DNA of 12,583 nucleotides, taken from an uncultured Frankiales bacterium (lineage in GTDB: Bacteria > Actinomycetota > Actinomycetes > Mycobacteriales > SCTD01). Numbering within the stretch: the stretch's first letter is position 1; the number at the start of each line of letters is the position of its first letter. The stretch lies in contig CAMLIA010000127.1 in NCBI GenBank assembly GCA_946479905.1, positions 1 to 12,583 of the forward strand, written 5' to 3'. A model generated the notes under the pieces. The model had not been told where the DNA came from, searched no databases, and was given only the letters and a program-made list of their open reading frames with translations. A program made the position numbers and the translations under genes. Positions 1-6,541 of the stretch are shown piece after piece.

Positions 1-2
1 AG

Positions 3-44
3 TGTGTGCTTGCTCGAAAAGATGATGATCTTGAGGTGGCCTGA
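3..44 (+). CDS. Possible C-terminal tail of an upstream gene cut by the window edge
   Basis: One forward frame is open from the left edge and reads as a short hydrophilic tail (CVLARKDDDLEVA) ending in TGA at 42-44. Of the three frames this looks most like a protein C-terminus, but 13 codons cannot prove it, and another frame also stays open to 48. No function can be given. If real, the next small gene starts about 28 bases after it and could share its transcript. Confidence 0.2.
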   Translation, partial: CVLARKDDDLEVA

Positions 45-72
45 CTGAGGCGGCGGCTGTCACGATGATCAC

Positions 73-261
73 GTGGGTTTCCTTGCGTGTGGTGAGCTGC
101 TTGTTGTTGAGACCGAGGATGACCGGTTTCTCGGATCGGTGGAGGTGCTGGCGGAAACGGTCGTGGTGCGGACTGGCCGTCGGGGTCATCCGGCTGTGAT
201 CGCGCATGAGGATGTGGTGCGCATCGTGTCGCTGGCGGAGGTCGCCGACCCGCTGGACTGA
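73..261 (+). CDS. Small 62-residue beta-rich protein of unknown function
   Basis: The frame opens after a TGA at 46-48, and the first usable start is GTG at 73. No convincing ribosome binding site precedes it, so the start is provisional. The product alternates hydrophobic and polar residues (LLVVETEDDRFLGSVEVLAETVVVRTGRRGHPAVIAHEDVVRIVSL), as expected of a small all-beta barrel fold. It is acidic, with no signal peptide or membrane segment, and codon third positions are mostly G or C, as in the real genes nearby. I do not recognise the family with certainty. It lies 242 bases upstream of the DnaB-N/relaxase unit in the same orientation. A small nucleic-acid-binding or regulatory protein is a guess from fold and position only. 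Confidence 0.55.
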   Translation: MGFLACGELLVVETEDDRFLGSVEVLAETVVVRTGRRGHPAVIAHEDVVRIVSLAEVADPLD

Positions 262-370
262 CCCGCAGGCCCGCCCGCTGACGCGATTCGAGAGCAGAGG
301 GAGCGGCGGGGCGCCCCCGTCGTTCCGTCGGGTGTTCGCGCACGGGCGACTGGAACGCACTACGTGTAGC

Positions 371-394
371 CGTCGCTCTTGGGCGACGCACCAG
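371..394. repeat. Short hairpin with an adjoining reversed half-site
   Basis: In the 242-base gap between the first small gene and the DnaB-N gene, CGTCGC at 371-376 can pair with GCGACG at 383-388 around a 6-base loop. It is followed by CGCACCAG at 387-394, a reverse-oriented copy of the half-site found in the phased repeats of this window. It could be one more operator half-site. Alone it is weak evidence. The gap otherwise holds the phased element at 452-481 and nothing else I can name. Confidence 0.25.
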
Positions 395-451
395 GTGCTG
401 TCGGGGCCGTGGCCTGGCCGGGCTGGCCTGGTTGAGCTCGGTCTGGGCGTG

Positions 452-481
452 CTGGTGCGACTGGTTGCGTTGTTGGTGCGT
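452..481 (+). repeat. Phased 30-bp element, copy R1, upstream of the DnaB-N/relaxase unit
   Basis: Three similar half-sites follow one another: CTGGTGCG, CTGGTTGCG and TTGGTGCG. Their TGCG cores end at 459, 469 and 480, so they are spaced 10 and 11 bp and lie on one face of the helix. The 30 bases match copy R3 (6542-6571) at 28 positions and the reverse complement of copy R2 (6363-6392) at 24. The element ends 22 bases before the ATG at 504, and no clear ribosome binding site lies between. The likely role is an operator for a regulator that binds direct repeats cooperatively; the protein is not identified here. Confidence 0.6.
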
Positions 482-503
482 GCTCGGCGGACCTTGCCGG
501 GTC

Positions 504-1613
504 ATGGAGCACTGTCGCGGCGCGGAGCGCGCTTTGGTTGCGGCCCTGGTGATGGGCGAGGTCCATCCGGCGGAGCTGGCGGGTCGGCTGCATCCGCTGG
601 ACTTCGCGGATCCGGCGGCGGGTGCTTGCTTCGCGGCGGCGCTCGAGCGGGGCCGGTGTGGCGGCGCAATGACGGATCTGCCGGAGGTGCTGCGGAGTCG
701 GGGGGCGCTGCGTTCGGACGGTTATCCGATCCGCGAGTTGCTGGCGTGGCTGCCCGCGCTGCCGGTTCCGGCACACCCTGAGGCGTGGGCCACTCTGGTG
801 GTGGCCGGGTCGATGGGCCGGGTGGTACAGGCCTGCGGGATCCGGCTGCAGCAGGCGACCCTCGCAGGCGAGGGGCGGCCCGGGGCGGGTCGGGTGTTGA
901 CGATGGCGGCTGCGCAGCGCGCCACGCTGCACGGGGCGGTGCGCCGGTGGGATGCGCTGCCGGCGAGCTGGCGTGCCTCGGTGCCTGTCCGTGCCGGGCG
1001 TCCGCCGGCGCTGCCCCGCACCGTCGCGTCGGGTGACGGGCTCGGGAGAGTGATGGAGCGTGAGGTGCTGGCCGGGGTGGTCGCGGTGCCGGCGTTGCTC
1101 GATCGGCTCCGCTGGTTGCGGGCGGACGACTTCACCGACCCAGGGTTCGCGGCGGTGTTGGGCACGGTGCGGCGTCTGCACGCCGAGGGACGGCCTGTCG
1201 ATCTGGTGACGCTGGCCTCGGCGGTGTCGCCGGCGGCGACATCCTTCGCTAATGAGCGGCCGACCGTCGACGCGGCCGCGGCGGTCTGTGCCGAGTTGCG
1301 GCCGCAGGAGGTGCTGCCGGCCACGGTGCCGTTCCTGGCCCGTCGGCTGGTTGAGGATGCGGTGGTCCGGCATGCCCGTGGCGCGGGAGAGGACCTGGTG
1401 TCGCTCGCTGTCGCGCCGGCGTCGGCCGGAGGCCTGGGGCGGCCGATGCTGGAGGCGGCGCTCGCCCGGCTCGATGCCCTGCGACCTGAGGCGGAGCGGC
1501 TCGAGCAGGCGCTGCGGCCGGCCGTGGCCCGCACCGTCGAGACGACCCGCGCGCCGGTGCACCGTGTTCCGAGTCCGCGGGCGGCGTCGGGCCCGGACCG
1601 GCGCGCCGGCTGA
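504..1613 (+). CDS. Protein with two DnaB N-terminal-like domains and no helicase motor
   Basis: This 369-residue product carries two helical segments resembling the N-terminal domain of replicative helicase DnaB, the part that contacts DnaG primase and supports hexamer assembly. The first spans about residues 5-115 (AERALVAALV, then LDFADP). The second spans about 184-305 and is the clearer one: EREVLAGVV, DDFTDPGF, GRPVDLVTLASAV, then a helix ending FLARRLVEDAVV. No Walker A or other motor motif follows, so it cannot be a helicase itself. I start at ATG 504 because the in-frame codons upstream read as Cys/Trp-rich non-protein sequence overlapping repeat R1. The ribosome binding site is weak. 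The relaxase follows 19 bases after the stop, so both probably share a transcript. A primase/helicase recruitment or plasmid replication accessory role fits, but is inferred. Confidence 0.75.
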   Translation: MEHCRGAERALVAALVMGEVHPAELAGRLHPLDFADPAAGACFAAALERGRCGGAMTDLPEVLRSRGALRSDGYPIRELLAWLPALPVPAHPEAWATLVVAGSMGRVVQACGIRLQQATLAGEGRPGAGRVLTMAAAQRATLHGAVRRWDALPASWRASVPVRAGRPPALPRTVASGDGLGRVMEREVLAGVVAVPALLDRLRWLRADDFTDPGFAAVLGTVRRLHAEGRPVDLVTLASAVSPAATSFANERPTVDAAAAVCAELRPQEVLPATVPFLARRLVEDAVVRHARGAGEDLVSLAVAPASAGGLGRPMLEAALARLDALRPEAERLEQALRPAVARTVETTRAPVHRVPSPRAASGPDRRAG

Positions 1614-1632
1614 GGCGGGCGGCGACGGGCTG

Positions 1633-4600
1633 GTGTTGTCGATCGGCAAGCTCGCCCCGGGCTCGGGTGCGGCGAGCTACTACCTCGAGCGGGTCGGCTG
1701 TCCGCTGGACTACTACGTCGGGCGCGGCGAAGCCGCCGGGTTCTGGGTCGGCCGCGGTGCCGTTGCGATGGGTCTGCGCGGTGCGCTGGACAGTCAAGAT
1801 CAGGAGGAGACGTTGCGGCGGCTGCTCGCCGGGCAGGCACCGGACGGCACCCCGCTGGTCAAGCCGGTGCTGCGTGGTGATCCGCGCGGCCGGGTCCCCG
1901 CCGCGGTCGTTGCGGGTGCGATCGAGCGTGCCGCCGACAGCCGAGGTGTCGAGGTTGTCGAGCTGCTCCGTCCGGTACCGGGCGCGTCGGCCGAGCAGCT
2001 GGCCAGAGTCTGGGAGCAGACGAGTTGGCAGCTGCAGCGGGCCCGTCGCCGCCCGCACTGGCCGGCCCCGTCGATGCCCGCCGACGTGGCGCAACGGCTG
2101 CTGCAGGCCGCCGGGCTGGATCCGACGGCGGTGCTGGCGGAGCGGACCCCGACCGGCCGGATCAGAGACGTGGTGGCCCGCGCCTTGCGGCATCGTGAGG
2201 ACCGGGTCGATGTCCGGCTGCCGGGTCTGGACCTGACGTTGTCGGCGCCGAAGAGCGTCTCGCTGCTGTGGGCGTTGAGTCCAGAGCGCCAGCACCCGGG
2301 CGAGCACGACCACACCGGTGGTGGGAAGGACGGTGTCGGGGGGCAGGTCCGGCAAGCCCATCGGGTCGCGGTGGCCGAGGCGTTGGCGTATCTGGAGTTG
2401 ACCTGCACCGGCGCGTTGCGTGGCCATCACCGCGGCGATGGCACCGACCGGCATGTCACGACGGACGGGCTGATCGGGGCGGCGTTCGAGCATCGCAGCA
2501 GCCGCTGCGGCGACCCGCAGCTGCACACCCATGTCGTGGTCGCGAACCTGCTACACGGTGAGGACGGGAAATGGTCGGCGTTGAACAGCCGCGAGATCTA
2601 CACCCAGGCCCGCACCGCCGGGTTCGTGTATCAGGCGGTGCTGCGCGGGGAGCTCACCCGCCGCCTCGGCGTGACCTGGATGCCGGTCCGCAACGGACAG
2701 GCAGAGATCGCCGGCCTGCCACCGGCGCTGCTGCGGCTGTTCAGCAAACGGCGGCAGCAGATCGAGGCCAGGTTGGAGCAGCTAGGCCTCGACAGCCCGG
2801 CCGCCGCGCAGGCCGCGACCCTGGACACCCGACCAGCCAAGCCACCCATGCATGGCGTCGACCCGACGAGCGACCCGACGAGCGACCCGACGAGCGACCC
2901 GACGAGCGACCGGCCGGACAACCCGGCAGCGGAGGATAGGCAGGTCGGTCTGCAACAGCGGTGGCGTGAGGAGGCCACCGCCGCCGGCCACGACCTGGAC
3001 CGGCTCGAGGGGATCCTGCACCAGCCCGAGGCGGTGCGGCTGCTCGCGGCGTCGCGGGCCGCTGCCATCGGGTCCGGGCCGATCGCGACAGAGCTGAGCG
3101 ATGGGTTGCTCGCCGCGACGGGCTTGACGGACAAGCGGGCGAGCTTCGACCGTCGCGACCTGCTCCGTGGGGTCTGCGAGCAGCTGCCGGCCGGCCTGCC
3201 GATCCGGCTGTCCGGTCTGCGGATGCTGGCCACCCGGGTGCTGCGCGACGACCGGGTCGTCCCGCTGCTCGGGGACGCACCGTTGGACGCCCGCCGCTAC
3301 AGCACCCGTGAGCTGCTGGCGCTCGAGAACGACGCGCTGGCCCTCGCCGCCGCCCAACAACCTCCCATCGGCGCGAGTGTCGAGTCGGGCGAGATCGGCT
3401 TCCGTCCGGTCGGCGTCGTGCCGGTCGAGGTGCTCGCTGCTGCCGAACGGCAGGCAGCCGCGCGGGGCTGCACCGCCGAGCAGACCGAGATGCTGCGAAG
3501 GCTGCTGTCGAGCGGAGCCGGGGTCGAGGTCATCGTCGGTGCCGCCGGGTCCGGCAAGACCACCGCGCTGGCGGTCGCCGCGGACGCCTGGCGCAGCGCC
3601 GGCGTCGGTGTGCAGGGCACTGCGCTCGCCGCGATCGCGGCCCGGGTGCTCGAGGACAGCGCCGGCATCCCGAGCCGCTCACTGCAGCGGCTGCTCAACC
3701 AGCTCGACCAGCCCAGCCGTGACAGCGCTGAGCGACTCCTGCCGGTCGGGGGTGTGCTGGTCGTCGACGAGGCCGGCATGGTCGGGACCCGCGCCCTGCA
3801 CCGGCTGCTGACGCTAGCTGCTGAGCGGCAGACGAAGCTGGTGCTGGTCGGGGACCCCAAGCAGCTGCCGGAGATCGAGGCAGGGGGGCTGTTCGCCACC
3901 CTCGCCGCGCGGCTGCCGTCGACCACGCTGCTCGGTAACCAGCGGCAGACGGCCCGGTGGGAGCAGCGGGCCCTGCGTGAGCTCCGCGACGGCGACGTCG
4001 CCAGGGCTCTGTCCGCCTACGCCGGCAAGGGCAGGTTGCGGATCGAGGACGGTATCGGTGAGTTGACCGCCCGGCTGCTGGGGGACTACGAGCAGCAGCT
4101 CAGTACGCACTGCCCGGAGCAGGTGCTGGTCATCGCGAGCAGCCGCGGCGACGCCCGCCGCCTCAATGCTCAGCTTCGGCAGCGGCTGCTCGAGCACGGC
4201 CACCTCGGCGCCGAGGAGCTGCGCGTCCCGCTCGCCGACAGCCGCGACGGCAGCACGCGTGGCGAACGGGGCTACCGGGTCGGGGAGCAGGTCCTGGTCA
4301 CGGTGAACGACTACCCGCTGGGTCTGCTCAACGGCACCCGCGGCACCGTCACCGCCCTGCACCGCAATGACCAGGCCGTCACGGTCCGGCTCGACGACGG
4401 CCGCCAGCTGCACCTGGACCGTGACTACCTGCGCCGCGGCCACCTCACCCACGGTTACGCGCTCACCGCGCACAAGGCCCAGGGCGTCACCGTCGATGTC
4501 TCGCTGCTGTGGGGGACGCAGGCGTTGACCCGCGAGACCGGCTACGTCGCACTGTCCCGCGGCCGGCAGGCCAACTACCTGTACGCGACATGGGACCTGC

Positions 4601-4839
4601 TGCAACGCGACACCGGTCTCGGCGGATCCGAGGACCGCAGCGACCTGGACCGGCCCGCCCCGCAACACCGGCAGCCTGACAAGACAGCACGCCGCCAGCT
4701 GGCCAGAGCCGCGCTGGTACAACGGCTCGAGACCAGCGGCCAGCAACGCACCGCCCGCAGCTGGTGGCGCCGACGCGCCACCACACCGACGAGCCCGGCT
4801 CCGTTGGGCGCTAGGCGGCAAGCCAGTCCCGGTCGCTGA
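1633..4839 (+). CDS. MobF (TrwC/TraI-type) conjugative relaxase-helicase
   Basis: This 1068-residue protein would nick one strand at the transfer origin, stay covalently bound to the 5' end and unwind the DNA. GTG 1633 is chosen because it puts the TrwC-like start (MLSIGKL) before the tyrosines Y16/Y17 and Y27/Y28. The relaxase domain has SAPKSVSLLW near 204-213 and the metal-binding triad H287, H298, H300 (DPQLHTHVVVAN), with the same spacing as TrwC H150/H161/H163. About 130 residues are inserted between tyrosines and triad. A DPTS x4 linker lies at 410-425. The RecD-like helicase half has Walker A GAAGSGKT 636-643, Walker B VLVVDEAG 708-715, VLVGDPKQLP 737-746, NQRQT 769-773, HKAQGVT from 947 and VALSRGR 972-978. 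All key residues are present. Length is close to TrwC (966) and below F TraI (1756). It sits 19 bases after the DnaB-N gene and is followed by a hairpin. Confidence 0.95.
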   Translation: MLSIGKLAPGSGAASYYLERVGCPLDYYVGRGEAAGFWVGRGAVAMGLRGALDSQDQEETLRRLLAGQAPDGTPLVKPVLRGDPRGRVPAAVVAGAIERAADSRGVEVVELLRPVPGASAEQLARVWEQTSWQLQRARRRPHWPAPSMPADVAQRLLQAAGLDPTAVLAERTPTGRIRDVVARALRHREDRVDVRLPGLDLTLSAPKSVSLLWALSPERQHPGEHDHTGGGKDGVGGQVRQAHRVAVAEALAYLELTCTGALRGHHRGDGTDRHVTTDGLIGAAFEHRSSRCGDPQLHTHVVVANLLHGEDGKWSALNSREIYTQARTAGFVYQAVLRGELTRRLGVTWMPVRNGQAEIAGLPPALLRLFSKRRQQIEARLEQLGLDSPAAAQAATLDTRPAKPPMHGVDPTSDPTSDPTSDPTSDRPDNPAAEDRQVGLQQRWREEATAAGHDLDRLEGILHQPEAVRLLAASRAAAIGSGPIATELSDGLLAATGLTDKRASFDRRDLLRGVCEQLPAGLPIRLSGLRMLATRVLRDDRVVPLLGDAPLDARRYSTRELLALENDALALAAAQQPPIGASVESGEIGFRPVGVVPVEVLAAAERQAAARGCTAEQTEMLRRLLSSGAGVEVIVGAAGSGKTTALAVAADAWRSAGVGVQGTALAAIAARVLEDSAGIPSRSLQRLLNQLDQPSRDSAERLLPVGGVLVVDEAGMVGTRALHRLLTLAAERQTKLVLVGDPKQLPEIEAGGLFATLAARLPSTTLLGNQRQTARWEQRALRELRDGDVARALSAYAGKGRLRIEDGIGELTARLLGDYEQQLSTHCPEQVLVIASSRGDARRLNAQLRQRLLEHGHLGAEELRVPLADSRDGSTRGERGYRVGEQVLVTVNDYPLGLLNGTRGTVTALHRNDQAVTVRLDDGRQLHLDRDYLRRGHLTHGYALTAHKAQGVTVDVSLLWGTQALTRETGYVALSRGRQANYLYATWDLLQRDTGLGGSEDRSDLDRPAPQHRQPDKTARRQLARAALVQRLETSGQQRTARSWWRRRATTPTSPAPLGARRQASPGR
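2859..2906 (+). repeat. Four tandem 12-bp repeats encoding a DPTS linker in the relaxase
   Basis: The unit CGACCCGACGAG occurs four times without a mismatch, followed by a partial fifth (CGACC). It encodes Asp-Pro-Thr-Ser four times in frame, at relaxase residues 410-425, in a proline-rich stretch after the HUH catalytic domain and before the helicase half. This looks like a flexible interdomain linker. Perfect units suggest recent slippage, so copy number may vary between relatives. Confidence 0.9.
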
Positions 4840-4899
4840 CAACCCGGACCGCGGCTGGGAACGTCCGGTGCCGATCTGCACGATCCGGCACGCACGGCA

Positions 4900-4920
4900 C
4901 GGCCCCCATCCACGGGGCCG
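4900..4920 (+). terminator. GC-rich hairpin downstream of the relaxase, likely terminator
   Basis: CGGCCCC at 4900-4906 pairs perfectly with GGGGCCG at 4914-4920 around a 7-base loop, 60 bases after the relaxase stop. A second, weaker stem (CCGGAC 4844-4849 with GTCCGG 4863-4868, 13-base loop) lies closer to the stop. Neither has a T-tract, which is common for actinobacterial hairpin terminators. The placement between a long transcript and a separately regulated small gene supports termination. Confidence 0.4.
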
Positions 4921-5026
4921 AGTGATCGCACGCCCTTCAGATGCGGCCATGACACCGGACGTTCCCACCGAGAACGCTAGCCCGAACCTGCGATCCGGGA
5001 ACCGGCGGCTGTGGACAACACGAACA

Positions 5027-5046
5027 GAACATGTGTTCGCTATCGT
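5027..5046 (+). promoter_or_regulatory. LexA-type SOS box with a possible -10 element
   Basis: GAAC-ATGT-GTTC at 5027-5038, followed by G at 5039, matches the core of the actinobacterial LexA operator (GAAC-N4-GTTC, consensus TCGAAC-N4-GTTCGA). The right flank agrees by one base; the left flank (CA) does not. TATCGT at 5041-5046 fits a TAnnnT -10 hexamer directly beside it, so bound LexA would block polymerase. No good -35 is visible. The small gene at 5081 follows. Binding is inferred from sequence alone. Confidence 0.45.
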
Positions 5047-5080
5047 GTCGGTGGGGTCGTGATCGGGTGGAGGCCTGCTG

Positions 5081-5287
5081 ATGTGGTTTCGCGTGACGTT
5101 CCGAGACGGCCGCACGATCCGGGTGGAGGGTGACGACGCCGGCTTCGAGACCTCCGGAGCGGTCCTCATCTATCGAGATGTGACCGTCATGCACGGCACC
5201 CGCCGGATCGTGGCGCGCCGGTTTCTGGCCGGCGACGGGGTCAGTCGCGTGGACCCGATCGACGGCCCGGGCCAACTCGACAGCTGA
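5081..5287 (+). CDS. Small 68-residue protein of unknown function, possibly SOS-controlled
   Basis: ATG 5081 has a good ribosome binding site (GTGGAGG at 5067-5073, 7 bases of spacing), which fixes the start. The product begins MWFRVTFRDGRTIRVEGDDAGFE and continues as alternating short strands (AVLIYRDVTVMHGTRRIVARRFL) to a VSRVDPID tail, suggesting a compact all-beta fold. There is no signal peptide, membrane segment or catalytic motif that I recognise. It stands alone in this orientation. Upstream it has its own control region with a LexA-like box; downstream it converges on the reverse operon, with only 17 bases between stop codons. A small regulator or stress-linked accessory protein is possible, but the function is unknown. 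Confidence 0.7.
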   Translation: MWFRVTFRDGRTIRVEGDDAGFETSGAVLIYRDVTVMHGTRRIVARRFLAGDGVSRVDPIDGPGQLDS

Positions 5288-5313
5288 CGCTGCGCCTAAC
5301 GCGTCTAGTCGAG
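5276..5313. terminator. Nested hairpin between convergent genes, candidate bidirectional terminator
   Basis: CTCGAC at 5276-5281 pairs with GTCGAG at 5308-5313. Inside it GACGC at 5286-5290 pairs with GCGTC at 5301-5305, leaving a 10-base apical loop. The structure covers the stop codons of both convergent genes (TGA 5285-5287 forward, TAG 5307-5305 reverse), which is where a shared terminator is expected. There is no T-tract on either side, so it remains a candidate. Confidence 0.4.
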
Positions 5314-5757
5314 CCCGGACGCGGCCAGCAGCCAGTGGCGGATCTCGAGCGCGTTATGGGGTTCGGGGATCCGGTCGCCGGTCGGCTCGGCGCCGAGCTG
5401 CGTGACGTGACTGGCGACCCTCGGCGTCGCGTCTCCGCCCGAGCTGATCACGAGGTGCTCGCAGGTGACCAGCCAGCCGTCGTTACCGGCCAGCTGCGCG
5501 AGTACATCGTCGACCCGGGCCAGCAGGGCGCTGTCGAGATCTGGGTAGCTGCCGAGGTCGCGCCACCGGCCAGCTGCGCCGCCAGGGGCCAGCGCAATGA
5601 GCTGGAAGCTGCCGGCCGCTGCGGCCGTCGGCTGGCTCGTCGTGTCGAGGATGTGCTGCTGCATGGGGGCTCCAGCGGGTTGCGGGTCTGCCGGCAGTTC
5701 ACTTTGCCCCGGCAGGTCGCGAGGTTCGCCGCTCGCCGCAAGGTTGTGGATCGTCAT
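5305..5757 (-). CDS. Hypothetical protein, second gene of the reverse operon (150 residues)
   Basis: ATG at 5757-5755 overlaps the TGA of the preceding reverse gene by 4 bases, so the two are almost certainly translated together. The N-terminal 45 residues or so are low-complexity and Pro/Gln/Ala-rich. The rest looks folded: GSFQLIALAPGG, then a helix (DLDSALLARVDDVLAQLAG), strands (DGWLVTCEHLVIS) and a C-terminal helix ending IRHWLLAASGLD. No signal peptide, membrane segment or recognisable catalytic motif is present. I do not recognise the family. The context, between relaxase and secretion operons and sharing the phased-repeat control region through its partner, suggests an accessory role in the element. 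Confidence 0.7.
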   Translation of the reverse strand: MTIHNLAASGEPRDLPGQSELPADPQPAGAPMQQHILDTTSQPTAAAAGSFQLIALAPGGAAGRWRDLGSYPDLDSALLARVDDVLAQLAGNDGWLVTCEHLVISSGGDATPRVASHVTQLGAEPTGDRIPEPHNALEIRHWLLAASGLD

Positions 5758-6341
5758 CCGCGGGACCTGCCGTCCTCGCGTGGCTTGCGGTCGGCGTTGC
5801 TCCTCCGGTCGACCGTGGCGTCCCACTCGCGGCAGGCATTGCGGCGGGCCTGGTTGACGAGCTGGTTGAACGGCAGTGACTTGCCCGGGAACAGTCGGCT
5901 GGCGACGGCACTGGCCTCGGTCCATGCCCGGACGTGCGTGTCGAGCGCGGTCCAGTCGTGCACCCTGACCTGCAACGGCCCGACGGTGACGGCCAAGGCC
6001 ATGCCTCGCGGTGTGACCTGCCAGCGCTGCCGCCCATCGAGCAGGATCGAGCCGGTGGGGTAGGCCGCGCCAAACTCGGAGGAGCCGGCGGCGGCTCCCG
6101 GTGGCGTCGGCTCCAGCGGGGCGTCGAGGTCCGGCAGCCACGACCGGGCGTGGAACCTGGCGGTCGCCCACGCCAGCCCGGCGCTCATCGCCGAGGCCCC
6201 GTCCAGACAATGCACCGTCACCAGCCCCACCCGGACCAGCAGCTGCCGCTGGCCTCCGCTGCCGGCGGGCAGGGTGGCGACGCGGGTGTCGTCGTGACCG
6301 CGCGCGTCGATGCTCAGCGTCAGATCCCAGGCAGTCGTCAT
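5754..6341 (-). CDS. Hypothetical protein, first gene of the reverse operon (195 residues)
   Basis: I start at ATG 6341 (MTTAWDLTLSIDARG). An in-frame GTG at 6389 would add 16 residues, but those codons coincide with repeat R2, so they are more likely promoter than protein. No clear ribosome binding site is seen. The protein has an N-terminal beta-rich half (RQLLVRVGLVTVHCL) and a middle segment DGRQRWQVTPRGMALAVTVGPLQVRVHDWTAL, which I present in two parts: a strand-rich region and a helix-rich region VRAWTEASAVASRLFPG. The C-terminus is very basic (QARRNACREWD, then an Arg-rich tail). A cytoplasmic protein, perhaps nucleic-acid-binding through its tail, fits, but I do not recognise the family. 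It overlaps its downstream partner by 4 bases and is divergent from the lipoprotein gene. Confidence 0.7.
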   Translation of the reverse strand: MTTAWDLTLSIDARGHDDTRVATLPAGSGGQRQLLVRVGLVTVHCLDGASAMSAGLAWATARFHARSWLPDLDAPLEPTPPGAAAGSSEFGAAYPTGSILLDGRQRWQVTPRGMALAVTVGPLQVRVHDWTALDTHVRAWTEASAVASRLFPGKSLPFNQLVNQARRNACREWDATVDRRSNADRKPREDGRSRG

Positions 6342-6362
6342 GCGGCCGAGCCTGGGGAGGGC

Positions 6363-6392
6363 ACGCACCAGAACCGCAACCAACTGCACCAG
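6363..6392 (-). repeat. Phased 30-bp element, copy R2, upstream of the reverse operon
   Basis: Read on the reverse strand this is another three-half-site element (CTGGTGCA, TTGGTTGCG, CTGGTGCG) with the same 10/11-bp phasing as R1. It matches R3 at 25 of 30 positions. Its gene-proximal end is 21 bases from the ATG at 6341, almost the same distance as between R1 and its gene (22). Confidence 0.6.
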
Positions 6393-6541
6393 TCAGCTGG
6401 GTGAGTCCTGATGCCACGCGCGTCCGACGTCTCGGTGCGGTTGGTGCGGTTCTACTGACCTGCGGAACGCACCGACGCACCAGTTCCTCGATGTCCACAG
6501 AATCCGGTTCGGTCCGCACGGCAGCATCTGGTGCGTCTTCG

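Noticed and set aside
308..317. Perfect palindrome GGGGCGCCCC after the first small gene.
   Set aside because: It has no loop and no T-tract, and such palindromes are frequent by chance at this GC content.
360..2532. Long open frames on the reverse strand (for example 360-1649 and 1249-2532).
   Set aside because: They are opposite the DnaB-N and relaxase genes, read as Arg/Pro/Ala-rich low-complexity protein, and are the usual antisense artefact of high-GC codon use.
4868..5062. Forward open frame of 64 codons between relaxase and the 68-residue gene.
   Set aside because: It runs through the hairpin and the SOS box, has no ribosome binding site, and its His/Arg/Pro-rich product does not look folded.
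5045..5067. PafBC/RecA-NDp-type promoter (TGTCGGTG).
   Set aside because: The upstream half is close to the consensus, but no TAnnnT lies at the required 8-base spacing, so it is mentioned only as a side note to the SOS box.
3814..5169. Reverse-strand open frame of 451 codons across the relaxase 3' end.
   Set aside because: It is antisense to clear helicase motifs and to the small gene, with no recognisable domain.
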